Assembly (NCBI GenBank): GCA_030432635.1
Contig: JAUIMB010000010.1
Span: 1 to 64,000 of the forward strand
DNA length: 64,000 nucleotides
Direction of reading: 5' to 3'
Origin: Bacteroidia bacterium
Lineage (GTDB): Bacteria > Bacteroidota > Bacteroidia > Flavobacteriales > Flavobacteriaceae
The notes under the pieces are model-generated. The model did not search any database and was not told the origin of the DNA. It saw only the letters and a list, made by a program, of their open reading frames with translations. Position numbers and translations under genes: made by a program. Shown here one piece after another: positions 17,777-25,033 of this stretch (position 1 is the first letter of the stretch; every line of letters starts with the position of its first letter).

Positions 17777-19204
17777 TTAAAGCGAAAGTTTTTTTGAAAG
17801 ATCTTCAACGTACTTTCTGAATTGCTTGTCTGTAGAGGATAAGTTGTCTACTGTTTTGCACGCATGAAGCACTGTTGCATGATCGCGCTTGCCAATTTGG
17901 GAACCAATACTTGCTAAAGATGCTTTAGTGTATTTTTTGGCAAAAAACATGGCTAGTTGTCTGGCCTGAACAATATGTCGTTTTCTGGTTTTGGATTGTA
18001 GCGTACTCACATCCATCTGGAAATAATCGGAAACAACCTTTTGGATGTAATCGATGGATACCTCACGTTTGGTGTTTTTGACAAATTTCTCTACGATCTC
18101 CTTGGCAAGGTTAACCGTGATTTCCTTTTTGTTGAATGATGATTGAGCGATTAACGAAATGATCGCACCTTCAAGTTCGCGTACATTTGTTTTGATGTGC
18201 TTTGCAACATATTCAACGATTTCATCTGGCATTTCGACACCATCACGATAGAGTTTGTTCTTCAGAATGGAGACCCTTGTTTCAAAATCAGGGCTTTGTA
18301 GTTCAGCGGAAAGTCCCCATTTAAATCGAGATAACAGGCGTTGCTCAATATCTTGCATATCGACAGGAGCTTTGTCACTGGTGAGGACCACTTGCTTTCC
18401 ATTTTGATGCAAGTGGTTGAAGATGTGGAAAAACACATCTTGCGTTCCTGATTTTCCTGAAAGGAATTGTACATCATCAATGATGAGTACGTCTATGATT
18501 TGATAGAAATGAATGAAATCTGTACGATTGTTCTTTTTTACCGAATCAATATATTGTTGTGTAAACTTTTCAGCAGAAATATAAAGGACTGTTTTTTCAG
18601 GGTACTTATCCTTAATGTCTACTCCAATGGCATGAGCCAAATGCGTTTTTCCCAAGCCTACGCCTCCAAAAATCAATAAAGGATTAAAGGATGTGCCTCC
18701 TGGTTTGTTCGCAACGGCCAATCCAGCATTTCTCGCCAAACGGTTAGAATCGCCTTCAAGGAAGTTTTCGAAACTGTAGTTTGGGTTGAGCTGAGATTCG
18801 ATCTTTACATTTCTGATGCCAGGAATCACAAACGGATTCTTTAGTTCGGGATTTTTATTGTTTAGGGGTACATCAACATCCTGCGATTTTAATGCACCTC
18901 TGTTGGTACTCGGAATTTTTTCGGTAAATGGTTGCTTGTTGCCATAGGTGTTTTCCATCTTGATAACATATACCAATTTGGCTGATTCACCCAATTGTTT
19001 GGTAAGGGCAACTTTAAGGATCTTTACATAATGTTCTTCAAGCCATTCGTAAAAGAATTTACTGGGAACTTGAATGCTCAGGGCATTATCTGAAAGTTTT
19101 ACTGCTACTATTGGTTCAAACCATGTTTTATAGGCTTGTGGCTGTATATTGTCTTTTATAAATGCGAGACAGTTCGTCCATACCGATTGCGCAGTTACAT
19201 CCAT
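17777..19204 (-). CDS. dnaA: Chromosomal replication initiator protein DnaA
   Basis: Binds DnaA boxes and opens oriC. The 475-residue protein shows domain I (WTNCLAFIKDNIQPQAYKTW), a short linker, and the AAA+ domain III with Walker A GGVGLGKTHLAHAIG, Walker B VLIIDDVQFL and the arginine-finger region QRLLSRFKWG. The domain IV DNA-binding signature is KRDHATVLHACKTV. The upstream gap of 189 bases is AT-rich but contains no TTATCCACA-type boxes. A terminator-like hairpin lies in the leader (19239-19266). Confidence 0.98.
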   Translation of the reverse strand: MDVTAQSVWTNCLAFIKDNIQPQAYKTWFEPIVAVKLSDNALSIQVPSKFFYEWLEEHYVKILKVALTKQLGESAKLVYVIKMENTYGNKQPFTEKIPSTNRGALKSQDVDVPLNNKNPELKNPFVIPGIRNVKIESQLNPNYSFENFLEGDSNRLARNAGLAVANKPGGTSFNPLLIFGGVGLGKTHLAHAIGVDIKDKYPEKTVLYISAEKFTQQYIDSVKKNNRTDFIHFYQIIDVLIIDDVQFLSGKSGTQDVFFHIFNHLHQNGKQVVLTSDKAPVDMQDIEQRLLSRFKWGLSAELQSPDFETRVSILKNKLYRDGVEMPDEIVEYVAKHIKTNVRELEGAIISLIAQSSFNKKEITVNLAKEIVEKFVKNTKREVSIDYIQKVVSDYFQMDVSTLQSKTRKRHIVQARQLAMFFAKKYTKASLASIGSQIGKRDHATVLHACKTVDNLSSTDKQFRKYVEDLSKKLSL

Positions 19205-19238
19205 TCTCTAAATTTAAATTGTTAGTTAGTTAATCAGC

Positions 19239-19266
19239 AAAAAAAAGAGAAATTCGAGTTTCTCTT
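19239..19266 (-). promoter_or_regulatory. Terminator-like hairpin in the dnaA leader
   Basis: On the minus strand, an 8-bp stem (aagagaaa/tttctctt, plus 19245-19252 and 19259-19266) with a 6-base loop is followed by eight T, ending about 35 bases before the dnaA ATG. It has the form of an attenuator, but the stem is AU-rich and weak. Confidence 0.4.
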
Positions 19267-19393
19267 GAAATAAATTTACACGACAAATATGTGAACAAAT
19301 TTCTTAATAAAAAAATCAAATAATGTTGAATTTTAAGATTTTTTTTCTCATGTTTAATTCCTTCCGAATATACAAAAAAAAATATCAAAACTC

Positions 19394-19804
19394 ATGTCAA
19401 AACTAAGCAAAACCGATGAAATACAATTTAGGGTTCGTTATGGGGAAACTGATCAGATGGGAGTTGTGTATCACGGTAACTACGCGCAATATTTTGAAAT
19501 GGGACGAACCGAATGGTTGCGAAAAATGGGTTTTTCCTACAGAAAAATGGAAGCGAGTGGAATTATGCTTCCTGTGATATCCTTGTCTATAAATTACAAG
19601 AGGTCAGTAAGTTATGATGATTTGATTAAAGTGAGAACTAAACTTGTTAATAAACCTACTGTTAAGATAGAATTCGACTATGAGATTTTAAATGAAAATG
19701 ATGAAATTCTGACAACGGGAAATACAGTTTTGGCGTTCATCGATATTAACAAGAATAGGCCTACAAGATGTCCAGCTTATATTTTAGACCAACTGCAAGA
19801 TTAA
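19394..19804 (+). CDS. Acyl-CoA thioesterase, hot-dog fold (YbgC/4HBT type)
   Basis: A 136-residue single hot-dog domain. The motif VRYGETDQMGVVYHGNY holds the active-site Asp, and EMGRTEWLRKMGFSY follows on the central helix, as in YbgC and 4-hydroxybenzoyl-CoA thioesterases. It hydrolyses acyl-CoA thioesters; chain length and physiological substrate are unknown. It is divergent from dnaA and converges with the YigZ gene, overlapping its 3' end by four bases. Confidence 0.9.
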   Translation: MSKLSKTDEIQFRVRYGETDQMGVVYHGNYAQYFEMGRTEWLRKMGFSYRKMEASGIMLPVISLSINYKRSVSYDDLIKVRTKLVNKPTVKIEFDYEILNENDEILTTGNTVLAFIDINKNRPTRCPAYILDQLQD

Positions 19805-20421
19805 TCGTTTAAGTTTTCAATTTTAATTTCGTAAAGACTGTCAAACAGTTCAAAAATTGCTTCCACATTCTTTAAACGCACCGAAATTGTAATCTCACAA
19901 CTTAATTCCAGTTTTTGATCAATGATGTTGAGGTTCCTTTCCTTGATAATACGCATGACCTTGTTCATGTTTTTATATTCAAAGGAAATGACGAATTCTT
20001 GGTTTATCGTCCTTTCAACAATGTTTGAAGCTTCAAGTGCTTGTTGTGCTGCAGTTCTGTAGGCATTTATCAATCCGCTCACACCAAGTTTAGTGCCTCC
20101 AAAATAGCGTACGACCACAATCAAAATGTTGGTGACCTCAAAGGATTGTATTTGACCATATATCGGCATTCCTGCACTATTACTTGGCTCGCCATCATCA
20201 TTAGCTCGAAATGTGTAATGCGCTTCTTGTGTGCCCAGTTGATAGGCGTAACACCAATGTCTGGCTTGATGATGCTGTTTTTTTAAGTCTTCAAGATGTT
20301 CTTTTACGTCATTCTCATCATGTATAGGAAAAGCATAACCGAAAAATTTACTGTTTCGATCTTTAAATAATACTTCGGCTGAAGGTTTGGTTATGGTCTT
20401 ATAAGTATCGGTTTGTGCCAT
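19801..20421 (-). CDS. YigZ/IMPACT family protein
   Basis: A 206-residue protein of the YigZ family. An N-terminal IMPACT domain holds SKFFGYAFPIHDENDVKEHL, HHQARHWCYAYQLG and the signature DDGEPSNSAGMPI. RYFGGTKLGVSGLINAYRTA follows, then a C-terminal DUF1949-like ferredoxin-type domain. Its biochemical role is unsettled; relatives contact ribosomes or regulate translation. It is the last gene of a tightly packed minus-strand operon (lipoprotein, ribD, HAD, EamA, yigZ). Confidence 0.92.
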   Translation of the reverse strand: MAQTDTYKTITKPSAEVLFKDRNSKFFGYAFPIHDENDVKEHLEDLKKQHHQARHWCYAYQLGTQEAHYTFRANDDGEPSNSAGMPIYGQIQSFEVTNILIVVVRYFGGTKLGVSGLINAYRTAAQQALEASNIVERTINQEFVISFEYKNMNKVMRIIKERNLNIIDQKLELSCEITISVRLKNVEAIFELFDSLYEIKIENLND

Positions 20422-21285
20422 TTATGCCAAAGTTACAATAACTATGGAGATGATGGCAAGTGCTATCCCAAGCCAATTCGTTTTGGAAATTTGTTCCTTA
20501 AATATGAGCAGCCCTAAGAGTGTTGAAATCATCACAATAGCTACATTGTTTACCGTAAACAATGTTGAACTTTCGAGATGGTCATGGTCAAGCGCTTTTA
20601 ATAAATAGAAAATGGATCCATAATTCACAATTCCCAATATGCCTCCACCTGCAACGGTTTTTAATGGAAATCCCATTGGTTTCTTGATTGCCTTGGCAAT
20701 CAAAGCGAGACTACCTAAGATAAATGCAAAACCAAAAATGGTTGCCGAAAATATTGGAATACCATTGTCTGGAAGATAGGTGGTTTCTACATATTTGATG
20801 GATGTATCGATAACACCAGAGCCAAAAAACAATAATATAGGTAGCCAAAGTCCTTTCGATGCTTTTTTGGGCGAATTGGGTTTGGTAGAGGTCAAGTATA
20901 CTGAAAGAAGTGCCAGTACGATTCCAGTGATTTTTTGTAATCCAACGCCTTCATGGTACACGTAAATCCCGAAAATCACGGGAATGATAACGCTCATTTT
21001 AGATGCAACCGAAGCTACTGATAAACCATTTCGTTGTGCTGTCAATGCCATGACATTGAAAATAGCAATGAATAAAAAGCCTAAACCAATGGCTCCAAGA
21101 AGCCACTTTGATGCGATAATATCATCGATCTTAATGGGAGAATCGTAAATCCATAAGCCAAATAAACAAGCGGTTAAGTAGTTGATTACTATTGCCTGAA
21201 GTGTATTGATGTTATACTTGTCAAAGAGTTTGAAAATGATAAAAATGCAGGTCGATGCTGCGATGCTGAGTAAGAGGTATATCAA
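20422..21285 (-). CDS. EamA/DMT family transporter
   Basis: A 287-residue polytopic protein with about ten hydrophobic segments arranged as two EamA repeats, so a drug/metabolite transporter of the inner membrane. Landmarks are a duplicated pattern LLGAIGLGFLFIAIFNVMAL and a C-terminal helix NWLGIALAIISIVIVTLA. The substrate is unknown. It abuts yigZ without a gap and overlaps the HAD gene by four bases. Because ribD is in the same operon, flavin export is conceivable but unsupported by sequence. Confidence 0.87.
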   Translation of the reverse strand: MIYLLLSIAASTCIFIIFKLFDKYNINTLQAIVINYLTACLFGLWIYDSPIKIDDIIASKWLLGAIGLGFLFIAIFNVMALTAQRNGLSVASVASKMSVIIPVIFGIYVYHEGVGLQKITGIVLALLSVYLTSTKPNSPKKASKGLWLPILLFFGSGVIDTSIKYVETTYLPDNGIPIFSATIFGFAFILGSLALIAKAIKKPMGFPLKTVAGGGILGIVNYGSIFYLLKALDHDHLESSTLFTVNNVAIVMISTLLGLLIFKEQISKTNWLGIALAIISIVIVTLA

Positions 21286-21899
21286 AACAGTTCCTTTTTT
21301 ATTTCAAATAATGCTGTGACGTCCTGTGTTGTTTCGTCAATATTCCAAACGTGAATGCCCAACTTGGAGGCCGCTTCAGTGTTGTCTTTAGTATCGTCGA
21401 TAAATAGACATTCTTGTGGTTTCAAGTTGTTTTGGTCCAAAACAAACTGGTAGATATCAGCATTTGGTTTGCGCAATTGAATTTCATGGGATAAATAAAA
21501 CGCATCAAAACAAGATTTAAAAGCTTCATAAAAAGGCACATGTTGTTTCACCCAATTGATGTGAATGTCATTGGTGTTACTCAATAAAATGAGCTTGTAT
21601 GTTTGCTGTTCGGCTAGTTCTTTAAGGAAATCCAAACGATACTCTGGAAAATCCTTCAGAATATAATTCCATGCGTCGAGAATTGCCGATTGTGAAAGCT
21701 TAGGGAAGTTTTCAGTATAGAAGGCTAAAAATTCTTCCGAAGTCATAAGGCCTTGTTCGTATAGCGTGTTAATCGCGACGAGATCTTCAGGCAAGGTATC
21801 AAGTTCAAAGAGCTCAAGTGCTTTTTGCATCGCGCCTTGCTTGTCTAAATTGATGAACACGTCACCGAAGTCGAAAATTATGGCTTTAATTGTGGACAT
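21282..21899 (-). CDS. HAD-family hydrolase
   Basis: A 205-residue haloacid-dehalogenase-type phosphatase with a helical cap (subclass I). Motif I is FDFGDVFINLD, motif II LLSNTNDIH, motif III the Lys of QLRKPNADIYQ and motif IV LFIDDTKDN. It is likely a small-molecule phosphatase. Directly downstream of ribD (14-base overlap), it is a reasonable candidate for the step that dephosphorylates the pyrimidine intermediate (ARPP) of riboflavin synthesis, which in other bacteria is done by HAD enzymes such as YcsE or YigB. That role is inference from position. Confidence 0.88.
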   Translation of the reverse strand: MSTIKAIIFDFGDVFINLDKQGAMQKALELFELDTLPEDLVAINTLYEQGLMTSEEFLAFYTENFPKLSQSAILDAWNYILKDFPEYRLDFLKELAEQQTYKLILLSNTNDIHINWVKQHVPFYEAFKSCFDAFYLSHEIQLRKPNADIYQFVLDQNNLKPQECLFIDDTKDNTEAASKLGIHVWNIDETTQDVTALFEIKKELF

Positions 21900-22938
21900 A
21901 GGTTCTTAAGATATCCGTTTTTATGTTTTGTTCAGAGACCAGCTTACCATAACATTGAGGTGCTTTCACACCGTCCTTGAATAACGAACTACCCGTAAAT
22001 ACTCGAGCTTCATCCCAGAGGTTTTCATGGATGAAGGTTTGAAGCGTTTGGGCTCCACCTTCAATTATGATGGAATTGATTTGTCTTTTGTAAAGGATCT
22101 CACAGATTTGATAAGCGATAGAATGTCTCAGGTTCCAATTGATGAATTCCAAATCGGCTACATGGGTTTTGCCTAGTTTACTATTTTCAATAGAAGTGAT
22201 AACAATGGTTTTGGCTTTTTCGTCGAAAATGGAAGCTTCCTGACTCAGTTCGAGATGCTTGTCAAGCACAATCCTTATCGGTTGCTTGCCTGTCCAATCA
22301 CGAACAGTGAGACTCGGATTGTCTTCCAAAACGGTAGTCGTACCGACTAATATGGCTTGCTCTTCAGCGCGCCATTTATGAACTAGCTGTCTCGATAGTT
22401 TATTTGTGATCCAAACAGGTTTTTTTTCATCCTTGTGTTTAGGGGCTAAGAAGCCATCGGTGGTTTCAGCCCATTTAAGGATAACATAAGGGCGTTTTTT
22501 ATTGTGAAACGTAAAAAAGCGTTTGTGATGCGCCTTGCATTCAGCCTCTAAAACACCAACAGTAACATCGCAACCTGCAGCCTCTAGTTTTGCTATTCCT
22601 TTTCCAGACACTAAAGTATTACTATCTACGCAACCTATCACTACCCTTGGAATATCATGCTTGATGATCGCATCGACACAAGGCGGTGTTTTTCCATAAT
22701 GGGAACAAGGTTCAAGCGTAACATATAAGGTTGATGACTTCAGTAAGGTGATGTTGGTCATGCCATCAATCGCATTCACTTCAGCATGACTACCACCATA
22801 CGGACTTGTGTAGCCTTCAGAAACAATATGGTCGTCATGAACGATGACACAGCCAACCATAGGATTGGGAGCCGTTGTTCCCAAGCCTTTCTTGGCAATT
22901 TGAATACAGCGCGATATGTAAAATTCATCTCTTGTCAA
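21886..22938 (-). CDS. ribD: Riboflavin biosynthesis protein RibD (deaminase/reductase)
   Basis: A bifunctional enzyme for the second and third steps of riboflavin synthesis. The 350-residue protein has an N-terminal zinc deaminase (GGSHAEVNAI with the zinc His and catalytic Glu, TLEPCSHYGKTPPC with the zinc cysteines, about residues 45-85). The C-terminal NADPH-dependent reductase (about 145-350) carries VKWAETTDG-type residues and SIIIEGGAQTLQTFI. It lies second in a five-gene operon, overlapping the lipoprotein gene before it by 4 bases and the HAD gene after it by 14. No FMN riboswitch was seen upstream. Confidence 0.96.
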   Translation of the reverse strand: MTRDEFYISRCIQIAKKGLGTTAPNPMVGCVIVHDDHIVSEGYTSPYGGSHAEVNAIDGMTNITLLKSSTLYVTLEPCSHYGKTPPCVDAIIKHDIPRVVIGCVDSNTLVSGKGIAKLEAAGCDVTVGVLEAECKAHHKRFFTFHNKKRPYVILKWAETTDGFLAPKHKDEKKPVWITNKLSRQLVHKWRAEEQAILVGTTTVLEDNPSLTVRDWTGKQPIRIVLDKHLELSQEASIFDEKAKTIVITSIENSKLGKTHVADLEFINWNLRHSIAYQICEILYKRQINSIIIEGGAQTLQTFIHENLWDEARVFTGSSLFKDGVKAPQCYGKLVSEQNIKTDILRTYVHN

Positions 22939-23399
22939 AACTTGATTTTTACCATTTCAGTTTCATCAATTGGATACGTGTACGAAAAACCAAAAGTCTT
23001 GTAAACAATATCTCCTTTGTATTGAACCTTGAATTCTTCATTCAAAATGCTATTGAGAATACTTCCTAATACAGCATTTGTATTGCCTTTGAGAATACTG
23101 TCGGTACTGACCTTGACTTTCAAAGGGATGGTGAATTCCTGCTTCGACGGTACCTTAAAATTTTCTGAAGATACATGGGCAACCTTGGCATCGTTGATAA
23201 ATACCGAAATATCATCACTTTCTAGGGAGCCTCCAACATCATTTGGGTTTTTAAATATGGCATTGGCCTTTAAAGTGATCGTTCGTGATGTTTTTTCCTC
23301 TAGTTCTATATTTTCAACAGCAACAAAAACTGGTTTTTCCTTGATGCTGCAACTACAAACCAAGACTGACAGACTTAACAATAAAACTAAATTCCGCAT
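22935..23399 (-). CDS. Small lipoprotein with LEA type 2/WHy-like domain
   Basis: A 154-residue protein with a lipoprotein signal peptide (lipobox LVCSC, cysteine about residue 17). One beta-sandwich domain follows, resembling LEA type 2/WHy proteins: a run ITLKANAIFKNPNDVGGSLE, then DISVFINDAKVAHV and FTIPLKVKVST. Such domains are linked to desiccation or envelope stress, but the function here is unknown. It is the first gene of the ribD operon, overlapping ribD by four bases. Confidence 0.78.
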   Translation of the reverse strand: MRNLVLLLSLSVLVCSCSIKEKPVFVAVENIELEEKTSRTITLKANAIFKNPNDVGGSLESDDISVFINDAKVAHVSSENFKVPSKQEFTIPLKVKVSTDSILKGNTNAVLGSILNSILNEEFKVQYKGDIVYKTFGFSYTYPIDETEMVKIKF

Positions 23400-23450
23400 A
23401 ATTTAAAATAGATTTATCTGTATCTTCACGGCACAAAAATACGATAATAA

Positions 23451-23945
23451 GTGTGTGGGAAGACTATTATAATAAGAGAAATTCGCCCTGAGGATAATGC
23501 GCAGGTTGAGGCCATTATTAAAGCCTGTTTCCCTGAGTTTAAGATTCCGTTGAAAGGTACAGCGTATGAAGACGCAGAGACACCGTTTATGTATGAATCT
23601 TATCAAGGTGATCGAGAGGTTTATTATGTATTGGAAAGCGATGATGAGGTTTTAGGAGGAGGAGGAATCAAACCGCTAAGGAATTTTGATGAAGATGTGT
23701 GTGAACTACAGAAAATGTATTTTTCTCCAAAGATTAGAGGGATGGGTTTAGGAAAAAAAATGCTAGCGACATGCTTGGAGGCTGCTAAGCAATTTGGATA
23801 TGATACCTGTTATTTGGAATCGGCTTCACAATTAAAGGCTGCAATTCATATTTATCAGGCTTTCGGATTTGAACACCTTGTGAAACCTCTGGGTAGCACA
23901 GGCCATTATTCCTGTGGTATTTGGATGGCCAAGTCCTTGGATTAG
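23451..23945 (+). CDS. GNAT family N-acetyltransferase
   Basis: A 164-residue GNAT protein. IIIREIRPEDNAQVEAIIKA is the N-terminal beta-alpha unit, and the acetyl-CoA loop is SPKIRGMGLGKKMLATCL at about residues 90-107. YLESASQLKAAIHIYQAFGF is the conserved end. The annotated start is GTG at 23451 because no ATG is available near the conserved N terminus, so the start is uncertain by a few codons. The substrate is unknown. The gene is divergent from the ribD operon. Confidence 0.85.
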   Translation: MCGKTIIIREIRPEDNAQVEAIIKACFPEFKIPLKGTAYEDAETPFMYESYQGDREVYYVLESDDEVLGGGGIKPLRNFDEDVCELQKMYFSPKIRGMGLGKKMLATCLEAAKQFGYDTCYLESASQLKAAIHIYQAFGFEHLVKPLGSTGHYSCGIWMAKSLD

Positions 23946-24078
23946 TTTCAGGCTGACATTAGGTAGACAATAATAAGCGGTAAAGTACTATAAGGAGAAG
24001 TGACATTTTTAGCGCAGTTTGGGTAAAATTTGGAAATGGTATTAAATGTTGCATTTGAAAGAAAATCAGAAATTATTA

Positions 24079-24099
24079 ACAAGTCAGCAAATGACTTGT
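24079..24099. promoter_or_regulatory. Perfect inverted repeat upstream of prmC
   Basis: Acaagtca (24079-24086) and tgacttgt (24092-24099) form a perfect 8-bp inverted repeat with a 5-base spacer in the 178-base gap before prmC. No T tract follows, so a protein-binding site is as likely as an RNA hairpin. Nothing else was recognised in this gap. Confidence 0.35.
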
Positions 24100-24123
24100 C
24101 GTTAACCTTAAAAAAACTAAGTT

Positions 24124-24996
24124 TTGATCTTAAGGGATATCCTAAATATTTATCATTCTGAACTTGATGCATTCTACGGAAAAAATGAAGTGGATTCATT
24201 TTTTTATCTTCTTATGGAACATCATCTCAACCTTGATAGAATTCACCTTGTACTCAAACCTGAATATGTGATTTCTAAAACGGAAGAACAGCCATTTTTT
24301 GAAGCGTTAAGCCGATTGCGATTACATGAACCGATTCAATATATTTTGGGAGCAACCGAATTTTACGGATTGCCATTTGAGGTCAATAAGGATGCGCTAA
24401 TTCCGCGCCCTGAAACAGAAGAGTTGGTGTCTTGGATTGTGTCTTGTCATTCGCAGCAAAATGAAGTGTCTACACTCAGAATTCTTGATATTGGAACAGG
24501 TTCAGGCTGTATTGCAGTTGCATTGGCAAAACATTTGACAAATGCTCAAATACATGCCATAGACTTTTCCAAAAAGGCGCTAAATGTTGCCAAAAAGAAT
24601 GCACTATTGAATAACGTTGACATTGATTTTTCTGAAGTGGACATCCTCAATCCATCGACTTGGGATTTGAAGTTTTCAAATGTAGAATTTGATATCATTG
24701 TTTCCAATCCACCTTATGTTCGAAATTTGGAGAAAGCTGATATGAAACCCAATGTTATTGATAATGAACCACATTCGGCTTTGTTTGTGGATGACGATAA
24801 CCCACTACAATTTTATAAGGCTATTTGTGAGTTTTCTAAAGCATGTCTTAAGGACAACGGTAGTTTGTATTTTGAAATCAATGAATATTTAGGAAACGGA
24901 ATGCTGACTTTAATGAAAGCATTCAAATTTAAGTCTGTAGAACTGAAACAGGATATTTTTGGAAAAGATAGAATGGTAAAAGGGCAGAACTTCTAA
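24124..24996 (+). CDS. prmC: Release factor glutamine methyltransferase
   Basis: Methylates the GGQ glutamine of peptide release factors. The 290-residue protein has an N-terminal helical domain (DILNIYHSELDAFYGKNEVD) and a Rossmann methyltransferase domain with SAM motif ILDIGTGSGCIAVALA (about 119-134) and the catalytic NPPYV motif (about residue 195). TTG at 24124 is taken as start because it gives the usual N terminus MILRDI and no ATG lies close by. Confidence 0.95.
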   Translation: MILRDILNIYHSELDAFYGKNEVDSFFYLLMEHHLNLDRIHLVLKPEYVISKTEEQPFFEALSRLRLHEPIQYILGATEFYGLPFEVNKDALIPRPETEELVSWIVSCHSQQNEVSTLRILDIGTGSGCIAVALAKHLTNAQIHAIDFSKKALNVAKKNALLNNVDIDFSEVDILNPSTWDLKFSNVEFDIIVSNPPYVRNLEKADMKPNVIDNEPHSALFVDDDNPLQFYKAICEFSKACLKDNGSLYFEINEYLGNGMLTLMKAFKFKSVELKQDIFGKDRMVKGQNF

Positions 24997-25033
24997 ATTG
25001 CTGAACCTGTTAGGCTCAGTGTAGTTGAAGATG

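Noticed and set aside
19205-19393. Possible oriC next to dnaA
   Set aside because: The gap is AT-rich, but I found no TTATCCACA-like DnaA boxes in it or on the other side of dnaA. One loose match (tgtgaacaa) is not enough. GC-skew over the whole genome would be needed.
23948-24199. 83-codon minus-strand frame before prmC
   Set aside because: It overlaps the prmC start and has no signal, motif or promoter; probably chance.
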